Part shown: piece by piece, positions 36,447-43,563 of the stretch
Layout: every line of letters starts with the position of its first letter
Position numbering within the stretch: position 1 is the first letter of the stretch
From: a virus
Virus record (IMG/VR): IMGVR_UViG_3300031578_000097
Span: 1-45,082 of that record
Direction: 5' to 3' (one strand)
Length of the DNA: 45,082 nucleotides
Translations under genes and position numbers: made by a program
The notes under the pieces: model-generated
The model's database searches: none
What the model saw: only the letters and a program-made list of their open reading frames with translations
Told to the model about the DNA's origin: nothing

Positions 36447-37571
36447 ATGACTGACTTTCAAAAACAGGTCAACCTGACCCCCGCCCCGGCGGTAGCAGGC
36501 GACTTTGCATCATCCAATCCGCGGGCAACTGTCCTTGCCGGTCCTGGCGGTCTTGTTGCGGGGACGCTTGGCGTCACCGTTGGCAAGTTCGCCTGGGTCG
36601 ACACTGACGGTTCCACCGTCCAAAGTTTTGGCACCGCAACCAAGGCCCCGCAAGGCTTTGTTCACCGCGAACAGCAAGCACTGATTCAACAGTACCTTGC
36701 CGAAGCGGGCATGAACATTCCCCAAGGCTTCTCGGTTGTCCTGCACAATGAGGGCGATTTTTGGGCGAAGCTGGCCGGCAACAACGCTGCAACCATCGGC
36801 GCCGCCATCTATGCGGACTACTCAAACGGCGACGTTTGTGCGGTAGCGGCTCCGGCCGGAGCTTCGGTTACTGGCCTGATGGGTTCGACCAACACCGCCG
36901 CACTTGGCGCAACCTTCACGGCTACCGGCACGGGCACCGCCTTGGTCGTTACGGCCGTAACTGGCCTTATCACCGTGGGCGACGCGATTGCCGGCACTGG
37001 CGTTACCGCTGGCACCACGATTGTTGCCCAAGCGAGCGGCACCACGGGCGGCGCTGGCACCTATACCACCAGTGCTGCAACCACTTCGGCGGGCGATACC
37101 GTTACGGCCTTCGGCGTGACCATGGAGACCACGTCGACCACCGGCCTAATCTCCGTTGGCGACACCGTGAGCGGCGGCGCTGGCTTCCCGGTTGGTGCGA
37201 CCGTTGTTGCCCAAGTGAGCGGCACCCCCGGCGGCGCTGGCGTCTATACGCTGAGTGCCAACGGTTCCGCCTACACGGCCAGCGCGACCGGCGTTACCAC
37301 CTTCGGCAATGTCTTGGACGTTACCGCGGTCGGCTCCGGCGTGCTGGAAGTTGGCGACGCGGTAAGCGGCTCCGGCATTCCTTCGGGCGCCGTGGTTGCT
37401 TCGCAACTGAGCGGCACCGCTGGCGGCGTGGGCGTCTACACGCTGGATACGCGGGCAACGGCTTACGCCGCTTCCACCACCGTTACCGCTGTCGGTGGCG
37501 TGCTGACTGCCTTTAAGGCACAATCGGCCGCTGCTGTTGGCGAACTTATCAAAATTTCCACCTGGGGGTAA
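36447..37571 (+). CDS. Capsid decoration/cement protein with Gly/Thr repeats
   Basis: 374 residues. N-terminal 140 residues (FASSNPRATVLAGPGGLVAG, KFAWVDTDGSTVQSFG, NIPQGFSVVLHNEGDFWAKL) are of the structural cement type found just upstream of DUF2184 capsid genes. They are followed by three copies of a beta module of about 55-60 residues containing L-x-V-G-D-A-x-x-G-x-G and S-G-T-x-G-G-x-G-x-Y-T. The repeats are probably displayed on the capsid surface. Located directly before the major capsid gene. Confidence 0.78.
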   Translation: MTDFQKQVNLTPAPAVAGDFASSNPRATVLAGPGGLVAGTLGVTVGKFAWVDTDGSTVQSFGTATKAPQGFVHREQQALIQQYLAEAGMNIPQGFSVVLHNEGDFWAKLAGNNAATIGAAIYADYSNGDVCAVAAPAGASVTGLMGSTNTAALGATFTATGTGTALVVTAVTGLITVGDAIAGTGVTAGTTIVAQASGTTGGAGTYTTSAATTSAGDTVTAFGVTMETTSTTGLISVGDTVSGGAGFPVGATVVAQVSGTPGGAGVYTLSANGSAYTASATGVTTFGNVLDVTAVGSGVLEVGDAVSGSGIPSGAVVASQLSGTAGGVGVYTLDTRATAYAASTTVTAVGGVLTAFKAQSAAAVGELIKISTWG

Positions 37572-37573
37572 TC

Positions 37574-38605
37574 ATGAATCCGATTCTTCAAGCACTCATG
37601 GAACGTGCGGGGGTCCATTTCATGGGTCAACCCTCGCTTGACTTCCAAGCGGCAAATGTGGCGCACAACACGAATGTTGCCATGGACGCCCAACCCACCC
37701 TTATCACCACCAGCAATGCCGGCATTCCGGCGTTCCTCTCCACCTTTATCGACCCGAAACTGATTGAAATTCTGGTTTCCCCGATGAAGGCTGCCGAGGT
37801 CGTCGACGGCGAAGTCAAAAAGGGCGATTGGACCACCGAAACAGCGATGTTCCCGGTCGTGGAATCCACGGGCGAAACTTCGTCATACGGGGACTACTCC
37901 GAAAACGGCAATGCCGGCGTCAACTCCAACTTCCCGCAACGCCAAAGCTATCATTACCAAGTAATGACGCAATGGGGTGAACGCGAACTGGAACGCGCCG
38001 GCCTGGCCCGCATCGACTGGGCCAACCGCATGAACATTGCCAGCGTCTTGACGCTCAACAAGTTCCAAAACAAAACGTACTTCTTCGGCGTGGCCGGCCT
38101 GCAAAACTATGGCCTGTTGAACGACCCGAACCTGTCCGCCGCCATCGTCCCGACCACCAAGGTCGCGGGCGGTACGGGCTGGGCTGGTGCAACGGCGCTG
38201 GAAGTGCTGGACGACGTGCAAAAGCTGTACAAGCAGCTTCAAACGCAAGCCGGCGGCCTGGTTCAACTTGATACCAAGATGACCTTGGCAATGTCCCCGG
38301 TTTCGGAAGTGGCGCTTACCAAAACGACGCAGTACAACGTCAACGTCGCGGACATTCTGAAAAAGAATTTCCCCGGCCTGACAGTGAAGACCGCGCCGGA
38401 GTACACCACCGCGTCCGGGGAACTGGTCCAACTGCTGGTGGACGAAGTGGAAGGTCAGCGCACGGCCGACACCGCCTTTACGGAAAAGCTCCGGGCGCAT
38501 CCCATTGTCGTGCAATCTTCCAGCTTCAAGCAGAAGAAGTCGCAAGGCACCTGGGGCACCGTGATTTTCCGCCCAGCCTTCATTGCCCAAATGTTGGGCG
38601 TGTAA
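37574..38605 (+). CDS. Major capsid protein (DUF2184)
   Basis: 343 residues. Typical DUF2184 pattern: GIPAFLSTFIDPKLIEILVSPMKAAEV, GDYSENGNAGVNSNFPQRQSY, and a WGERELERAGLA helix. The central RMNIASVLTLNKFQNKTYFFGVAGL and the end RAHPIVVQSSSFKQKKSQGTWG also fit. The HK97-like fold is expected. Preceded by the decoration gene and followed by a strong terminator at 38615, consistent with a highly expressed head operon. Confidence 0.92.
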   Translation: MNPILQALMERAGVHFMGQPSLDFQAANVAHNTNVAMDAQPTLITTSNAGIPAFLSTFIDPKLIEILVSPMKAAEVVDGEVKKGDWTTETAMFPVVESTGETSSYGDYSENGNAGVNSNFPQRQSYHYQVMTQWGERELERAGLARIDWANRMNIASVLTLNKFQNKTYFFGVAGLQNYGLLNDPNLSAAIVPTTKVAGGTGWAGATALEVLDDVQKLYKQLQTQAGGLVQLDTKMTLAMSPVSEVALTKTTQYNVNVADILKKNFPGLTVKTAPEYTTASGELVQLLVDEVEGQRTADTAFTEKLRAHPIVVQSSSFKQKKSQGTWGTVIFRPAFIAQMLGV

Positions 38606-38614
38606 GCAATATCC

Positions 38615-38640
38615 CCCGGGGGCTTCGGCTCCCGGGTTTT
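38615..38640 (+). terminator. Rho-independent terminator after major capsid gene
   Basis: CCCGGGGGC-TTCG-GCTCCCGGG (one G-T pair), 38615-38636, followed by TTTT at 38637-38640. A TTCG tetraloop and GC-rich stem make it stable. It lies 10 bases after the capsid stop. Confidence 0.88.
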
Positions 38641-38664
38641 CCACCAAACAAGGAGAGTTTGAAA

Positions 38665-39012
38665 ATGGCCGCAAAAATCGTCGTAGTGGGTTGCAAACTG
38701 CCCCACGGTATCACCATCGAACACCCCATGGACCCGAGCAAAACGGTCGAACTCAAGGGCAAAAACAAAGCCTTGATTATCGGCGCCGAGTACGGCACGA
38801 CCGAAGTCGATGGGGACTTTTTCGAGCAATGGGCCGCCGTAAATAAGGAATTCCCGGCCGTCAAGTCCGGCGCCATCTTCGTCGCCAAGAACGCCACGGA
38901 AGTCGCCGCTATCGCTGCCGAATTCAAGGAACGCAAAACCGGCTTTGAGCCCATGCGTACCGACGGCAAGGACGACCGCGCCGCTGGCGTGAAATCCGCC
39001 GACAAGGAGTAA
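38665..39012 (+). CDS. Hypothetical head protein after capsid
   Basis: 115 residues from ATG 38665 after AAGGAGAG. Segments KIVVVGCKLPHGITIEHPMD and KALIIGAEYGTTEVDGDFFEQWAAVNKEFPAVKSG appear in small proteins directly downstream of capsid genes in related myoviruses. The end is basic and polar. Probably a head or head-tail junction component; no fold can be named. Follows the capsid terminator. Confidence 0.72.
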   Translation: MAAKIVVVGCKLPHGITIEHPMDPSKTVELKGKNKALIIGAEYGTTEVDGDFFEQWAAVNKEFPAVKSGAIFVAKNATEVAAIAAEFKERKTGFEPMRTDGKDDRAAGVKSADKE

Positions 39013-39017
39013 AAGGC

Positions 39018-39416
39018 ATGCCCGCCGTAATCTTCGACCCCGCGGCATTCAAGGCCCGCTATCCGGAGTTTGCGGCGGTTGCCGACCTGACCTTGGGGGC
39101 CTGCTTTACGGAAGCGGGCCTTTACCTATCCAACGCGAATAATTCGCCCGTGCAGAATGTCACACGGCGGGCGCTGCTTTTGAACATGTTGACCGCGCAT
39201 ATCGCCTATATTGGCGGCATCTTGAGCGCGGACGGCATGCCCCGGCCCGTTGGGCGCCTTTCGCAAGCTGGGGAAGGTAGCGTATCGGCCGCGTTTGAAG
39301 GGCCGCCCCCGGGCTCCGCGCAATGGTTCCAGCAATCGCAGTATGGCGCCGCCTTCTGGCAGGCGACAAGCAGCTTGCGCGGCTTCCGTTACCTGGCACA
39401 GCCAACGACATGGTAG
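39018..39416 (+). CDS. DUF4054 head-tail connector protein
   Basis: 132 residues. FDPAAFKARYPEFAAVADLTLGACFTEAGLYLSN matches the beginning of DUF4054, followed by LLLNMLTAHIAYI, a GRLSQAGEGSVSAAFE strand pair and QYGAAFWQATSSLRGFRYL. The family occupies the connector position (HK97 gp6-like) between portal and tail completion proteins. The stop overlaps the next start by seven bases. Confidence 0.83.
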   Translation: MPAVIFDPAAFKARYPEFAAVADLTLGACFTEAGLYLSNANNSPVQNVTRRALLLNMLTAHIAYIGGILSADGMPRPVGRLSQAGEGSVSAAFEGPPPGSAQWFQQSQYGAAFWQATSSLRGFRYLAQPTTW

Positions 39417-39976
39417 ACCACGTCCTGCACGGTGCCGACGGGGTATCCAAAGCCCTGGAAGAAATCGCCCGCAAGATGGGCGGCGGCGAAGTGGCGGTCG
39501 GCTTTCCCGCTGGCGATTTGTATTCTGACGGCACACCGGTTGCGGCAGTGGCATTCTGGAATGAATTTGGAACTCCAACTATCCCCCCGCGCCCGTTCTT
39601 TCGCCCGATGATTGCCAAAGAGTCCGCCACATGGGCGCCGAAAATGGCAGCGTGGGCGAAACGGTTTGACTACGACGGCCCGAAAGTGCTGGCGCGGTTA
39701 GGTGAAGATATTGCGGGCGCTTTGCGTCAATCAATTGTCGACGTCAATAGCCCTGCGCTATCCCCGATAACCTTGATGCTGCGGTCGATGGTCGGCAACA
39801 AGCCCGAATTGATTACGGGCAAAATGGTCGGCGAAGCTGCGGCGAAAGTCGCCAAGGGGGAACAGGGCGCATCGGGCACGCAAGCCAAACCGTTGAACTG
39901 GACCGGAACGATGATGCGGGCGCCGGCCTATAGCGTCAATGGTGGCGCGTTCACTAAAGTTTCGGAGGGCAGTTGA
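39410..39976 (+). CDS. HK97 gp10-like tail completion protein
   Basis: 188 residues from ATG 39410. Conserved centre: GGGEVAVGFPAGDLYSDGTPV, FWNEFGTPTIPPRPFFRPMI, then ADIGKALRQSI-like helix (LGEDIAGALRQSIVDVNSPA). These are the marks of gp10/virion morphogenesis proteins that join head to tail. The C-terminal part is Lys/Gly-rich and basic. The start overlaps the DUF4054 gene. Confidence 0.78.
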   Translation: MVDHVLHGADGVSKALEEIARKMGGGEVAVGFPAGDLYSDGTPVAAVAFWNEFGTPTIPPRPFFRPMIAKESATWAPKMAAWAKRFDYDGPKVLARLGEDIAGALRQSIVDVNSPALSPITLMLRSMVGNKPELITGKMVGEAAAKVAKGEQGASGTQAKPLNWTGTMMRAPAYSVNGGAFTKVSEGS

Positions 39977-39978
39977 CC

Positions 39979-40368
39979 ATGGACTTGCGCGGCCTCGCCA
40001 ATGGTGTGACCACCACCGTCAACCCGAATCAAACCGTTACCGTATTGCGGTCGACGGGTTTCACCACGGGCGCCGGGGCAAAGCAGGTTCCCAGCTACGC
40101 CGCCCCCGTAAGCGGCCCGGCTCAAATTCAAGCCCTCGACGCGGACGATATCAAACAGCTTGACGGCCTCAACATTCAAGGCACCATTCGGGCAATCTAC
40201 TTGCGCGGCACCCTGGCCGGCGTGGTGCGCCCGAATCAAACCGGCGGCGATTTGGTAACGATTGCCGCCCCCGCGCCCGTAGCTTTGCGCGGCACCTGGC
40301 TTGTCGTCAAGGTGCTGGAAAGCTGGCCCGATTGGACAAAGGCAGCCGTTGTGAAACAGGGCGCATGA
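39979..40368 (+). CDS. Head-tail adaptor / tail completion protein
   Basis: 129 residues from ATG 39979, 10 bases after GGAGG; the TTG at 39973 is too close to it. A pattern of short strands (TTTVNPNQTVTVLRSTGFTT, AQIQALDADDIKQLDGLN) and the C-terminal LRGTWLVVKVLESWPDW is shared with small tail completion proteins in this gene position. No specific family could be confirmed. ATGA overlap with the next gene. Confidence 0.68.
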   Translation: MDLRGLANGVTTTVNPNQTVTVLRSTGFTTGAGAKQVPSYAAPVSGPAQIQALDADDIKQLDGLNIQGTIRAIYLRGTLAGVVRPNQTGGDLVTIAAPAPVALRGTWLVVKVLESWPDWTKAAVVKQGA

Positions 40369-40889
40369 TGTATGCAGCTAGCATAACCGTCGACCAAGTC
40401 ATTGACGCCCTGGCCGCGTTCCTCGCGCCCTTCATGCCTGGGGCACAAATCGTCCGTGGTCAAGTGAACCGCGTCGCGTTGCCGTCCAACCCTTGCGCGG
40501 TCCTCACTGAAATTTTGCAAGTCGACCTTTCCGTGCCCCACACGGAATACCAGCCGCCGGTTGACCCGGCGCCAGCTATCGGGACGGCCACGATTTACGG
40601 CCCTTCACGCATCGACGTTCAAATTGACTTTTACGGAGCCCAAGCCGGCGAATTCTGCAAGACGGTTAAAACCGCCTTCCGTTCGCATTGGGGCTTTGCC
40701 CATTTCCCCGCGGGCATAAAGCCGCTTTACACGTCCGATGGTATGCAAACGCCTTTAACCACGGGGGAACAACAGTATGAAAGCCGCTGGACGTTGACGG
40801 CATCAATGCAATACAATCCAACTGTTACCGTTCCTCAAGATTTTGCCGACAACCTTGCTGTCGCTGGCATAACCCCCGCGGACGTGTAA
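40365..40889 (+). CDS. Neck/tail terminator protein (gp12/LIC_12616-like)
   Basis: 174 residues from ATG 40365. Pattern: VIRGQVN-like QIVRGQVNRVALPSNPCAVLTEI, a RIDVQIDFYGAQAGEFCKTVKTAFRS strand-helix unit and YESRWTLTASMQYNPTVTV, characteristic of neck terminators just before sheath genes. It should cap the tail tube for head joining. A 25-base gap precedes the sheath gene. Confidence 0.78.
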   Translation: MMYAASITVDQVIDALAAFLAPFMPGAQIVRGQVNRVALPSNPCAVLTEILQVDLSVPHTEYQPPVDPAPAIGTATIYGPSRIDVQIDFYGAQAGEFCKTVKTAFRSHWGFAHFPAGIKPLYTSDGMQTPLTTGEQQYESRWTLTASMQYNPTVTVPQDFADNLAVAGITPADV

Positions 40890-40914
40890 TCAACTTATTT
40901 AACGAGGTGAGCAA

Positions 40915-42393
40915 ATGACAATTCCCGCAAGTGATATCGTCGTAGTCAACCCCGGCGTCGTCGGTTCCGGCGGTAATCCGCTGGCCCTTAACGGCGTCAT
41001 TCTTTCCACGAATACCCTTTTGCCGACCGCCGCGGTTCGCTCCTTTGCGAGTCCCGACGCGGTCAAGGCTTTCTTCGGCGCTGCTTCCGCGGAATACGCG
41101 ATTGCTCAAGTGTACTTCTTGGGCTTCGATAATTCCACGATCAAGCCGGGAACCCTGTATTTCTCGCCCTACGTCAATACGGCCCGCGCCGCTTGGCTGC
41201 AATCGGGCAACCTGTCCGCCATGAGCCTGGCGCAACTGCAAGCCCTTTCCGGCGTGCTGACCGTTAGCATTGACGGCGTGGCGAAAACTTCCAGTTCTAT
41301 CAACCTGGCAACGGTGACCAGTTTCAGCGACGCCGCAAGTATGATTAATGCGGGCTTTGTTTCCGGCGACGTTGCTGTGACTTGGAACCCCGTGAACAGC
41401 ACTTTCCTTTTCACGTCCCCGACGACCGGCGCCGCCTCGACCATGAGCGTTGCGACCGGCACGCTGTCCGCCGGCCTGCTGCTGACCAGCGCAACCGGCG
41501 CCATTCTGTCCCAAGGCGCTGACGCGGGCACGCCGGCCACGGCAATGGATGCCGTCAAGGCCGCGACTCAGAATTGGGTCGACTTCATGACCATGTGGGA
41601 GCCTGTCATTGAAGACAAGGAAGCCTTCGCGGTTTGGACGAACGCGCAAAATCAGCGGTTCATGTACGTTTGCTGGGACACCGACGCGCAAGCCATCGTC
41701 AACGGTTCGACTACCTGCTTCGGCGCTATCGCCAAGTCCTTGCAGTACGACGGCGTCGTGCCGGTCTACAACACCAAGGAGCTTGCCGCGTTCATGCTGG
41801 GCACCGTGGCGTCGATTGACTTTAGCCGCTTGAACGGCCGCATTACTTCGGCCTTCAAGTCCCAAAGCGGCTTTGTGCCAACCGTGACCGACCAGCAGAT
41901 TGCCGCCAATCTTCTGGAAAACGGCTATAGCTTCTATGGCGCCTACGCGACGGCAAATGATCAATTCGACTTCCTCTATAACGGGCAAATGTCCGGCAAG
42001 TGGAGTTGGGTCGACACCTTCGTGGACCAAGTCTATTTGAACGCGCAATTTCAATTGGCCTTGCTGTCCCTGCTGACCACGGTTAAGTCGATTCCGTATA
42101 ACGAGTCGGGCTATTCGCTGATTCGTGCGGCCATGATTGACCCAATCAGCCAGGCGCTTAACTTCGGCAGTATCCGCACCGGCATTACCATGTCGACGCA
42201 ACAGAAGGCTGTCGTCAACCAAGCCGCCGGTTTGGACGTGTCGACCATCATTGAGCAACAAGGCTATTACCTGCAAATTCTCGACCCTGGTGCGCAAGTG
42301 CGCGGCAATCGCGGAACGCCGGTAATCAACTTTTGGTACACCGACGGCGGCGCGGTCCAAAAAATCACCGTCGCTTCTATCGACATCATGTAA
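40915..42393 (+). CDS. Contractile tail sheath protein (DUF3383)
   Basis: 492 residues. DUF3383 sheath pattern: DIVVVNPGVVGSGGNPLALNG, AVRSFASPDAVKAFFGAAS, TLYFSPYVNTARAAWLQSG, then GRITSAFKSQSGFVPTVTD and LENGYSFYGAYATANDQFDFL. Followed directly by the tube gene, so a contractile tail is certain. The long antisense ORF over this gene (40825-42594) is a codon-bias shadow. Confidence 0.92.
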   Translation: MTIPASDIVVVNPGVVGSGGNPLALNGVILSTNTLLPTAAVRSFASPDAVKAFFGAASAEYAIAQVYFLGFDNSTIKPGTLYFSPYVNTARAAWLQSGNLSAMSLAQLQALSGVLTVSIDGVAKTSSSINLATVTSFSDAASMINAGFVSGDVAVTWNPVNSTFLFTSPTTGAASTMSVATGTLSAGLLLTSATGAILSQGADAGTPATAMDAVKAATQNWVDFMTMWEPVIEDKEAFAVWTNAQNQRFMYVCWDTDAQAIVNGSTTCFGAIAKSLQYDGVVPVYNTKELAAFMLGTVASIDFSRLNGRITSAFKSQSGFVPTVTDQQIAANLLENGYSFYGAYATANDQFDFLYNGQMSGKWSWVDTFVDQVYLNAQFQLALLSLLTTVKSIPYNESGYSLIRAAMIDPISQALNFGSIRTGITMSTQQKAVVNQAAGLDVSTIIEQQGYYLQILDPGAQVRGNRGTPVINFWYTDGGAVQKITVASIDIM

Positions 42394-42402
42394 GGGGCCA
42401 TC

Positions 42403-42837
42403 ATGGACACCACTATCACCAGCGCGAACAGCGTTTTTACCCTTGTGGTCGCGGGCTTGTTCCCGGCCCCTGTGCAGCTTCAAGGCTACGCAATCGACAA
42501 GGCGTTCACCACGGAGGCCATTGACCTGGCCGAAGTGCAAATGGGCGTTGATGGTCGCATGACCGCGGGCTTTGTGCCCAACCCGGTCAAGCAAACGATT
42601 ACGCTGCAGGCGGACAGCCCGAGCAAGGACATTTTTACCGCCATGATTCAGGCCATGAAGACGGCGCGGGAAGTGTTTTACATGTCGGGTTCAATCGCGT
42701 TGCCTTCGACCGGCGAATCCTTCACGCTTACCCGGGGCATTCTCACGAACGCCAAGCAGATCCCGGACGCGCAAAAGGTCTTGCAACCAGTTGACTACAT
42801 CATCACGTGGGAAAGCGTGAACCGCTCCCTGCTGTAA
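42403..42837 (+). CDS. Tail tube protein (DUF3277)
   Basis: 144 residues. DUF3277 pattern: SVFTLVVAGLFPAPVQLQGY, FTTEAIDLAEVQMGVDGRMTAGF, TLQADSPSKDIF and the C-terminal GILTNAKQIPDAQKVLQPVDY. Forms the inner tube along which DNA travels. Nine bases after the sheath gene and followed by a long stem-loop terminator. Confidence 0.9.
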   Translation: MDTTITSANSVFTLVVAGLFPAPVQLQGYAIDKAFTTEAIDLAEVQMGVDGRMTAGFVPNPVKQTITLQADSPSKDIFTAMIQAMKTAREVFYMSGSIALPSTGESFTLTRGILTNAKQIPDAQKVLQPVDYIITWESVNRSLL

Positions 42838-42844
42838 TCGGTTC

Positions 42845-42911
42845 GCCCAATATCGGCGGCGTATGCCGTAGCGTAGCACTCTCCCTGCGCGTGCGATATT
42901 GGGCCCTTTAT
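42845..42911 (+). terminator. Long stem-loop after tail tube gene
   Basis: GCCCAATATCG (42845-42855) pairs exactly with CGATATTGGGC (42894-42904), followed by CCTTTATTTTT. The 38-base loop contains a smaller GGCGTATGCC hairpin. A terminator after the highly expressed sheath/tube pair is likely, perhaps partial, because tail genes follow. Confidence 0.7.
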
Positions 42912-42947
42912 TTTTCGGAGAGGTCAACGATTCGGAGAGGAATCACC

Positions 42948-43409
42948 ATGGCTCGCAACGTAGCAAATTTCACCATTACCGACGAAGGTCGGGACAATGG
43001 TAAGGTTTTCGTCCTTACCGAAATGCCCGCCAGCCGGGCGGAATCCTGGGCAATGCGGGCGCTTTTGGCACTCATGGCCGGCGGCGTTGAAGTCCCGGAA
43101 GGCTTTGAGCGCATGGGCATGGCAGCAATGGCTGAAATTGGCATTAAGGCGCTGGCTGGGCTCAAGTGGGAAGTCGCGGAACCGCTGCTTGCTGAAATGT
43201 GGTCGTGCGTACAAATCATGCCGGACCCCAGCAAAACGCACCTTGTCCGCAATCTGATTGAAGAAGACATTGAGGAAATCACGACCCGGGTAAAACTCCG
43301 CGCCGAAGTGTGGAAGCTGCACACGGGTTTTTTGAAGGCCGTCGTCCACTCAATCTCCGGCGGCGCCCGGGCGGCGACGGCCAGCAAAAAGGGTTCGCGG
43401 AATACCTGA
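42948..43409 (+). CDS. Tail assembly chaperone, short form
   Basis: 153 residues from ATG 42948, with GGAGAGG at 42934-42940. Segments RAESWAMRALLALMAGGVEVP and IMPDPSKTHLVRNLIEEDIEEITTRV are of the tail chaperone type (lambda gpG-like in role). It ends in the frame-0 tail ASKKGSRNT. A CAAAAAG slippery run at 43385-43391, just before the end, permits a -1 shift into the extension ending at 43558. These chaperones bind the tape measure encoded next. Confidence 0.82.
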   Translation: MARNVANFTITDEGRDNGKVFVLTEMPASRAESWAMRALLALMAGGVEVPEGFERMGMAAMAEIGIKALAGLKWEVAEPLLAEMWSCVQIMPDPSKTHLVRNLIEEDIEEITTRVKLRAEVWKLHTGFLKAVVHSISGGARAATASKKGSRNT

Positions 43410-43558
43410 ACATTTCGGCCCCGATTGCGACCTTGCTATCCAAGCGAATTGCCACACTTCACGAATTGGATACGGTCTACGGGGTCCGGGACGTCTACGA
43501 TATGCTAGAGGTCATAACGATAGACGATTACAATAACGCATTGGCAAACCAGGAATAG
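43391..43558 (+). CDS. Tail assembly chaperone extension reached by -1 frameshift
   Basis: After slipping at CAAAAAG (43385-43391) the ribosome would continue with GFAEYLNISAPIATLLSKRI and end in DVYDMLEVITIDDYNNALAN, giving a 203-residue fusion (lambda gpGT-like). The downstream frame has no good ribosome site of its own; the ATG-free ORF opens at 43310 inside the first gene. The -1 geometry and the place between tube and tape measure match the classic arrangement in tailed phages. Efficiency is not predictable. Confidence 0.75.
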   Translation, partial: GFAEYLNISAPIATLLSKRIATLHELDTVYGVRDVYDMLEVITIDDYNNALANQE

Positions 43559-43563
43559 TCCAC

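Noticed and set aside
40825-42594. Minus-strand ORF of 589 codons over the sheath gene
   Set aside because: It is the antisense image of a GC-rich, strongly biased sheath gene. It has no family motif, is His/Arg/Gly-rich and has no promoter or ribosome site.
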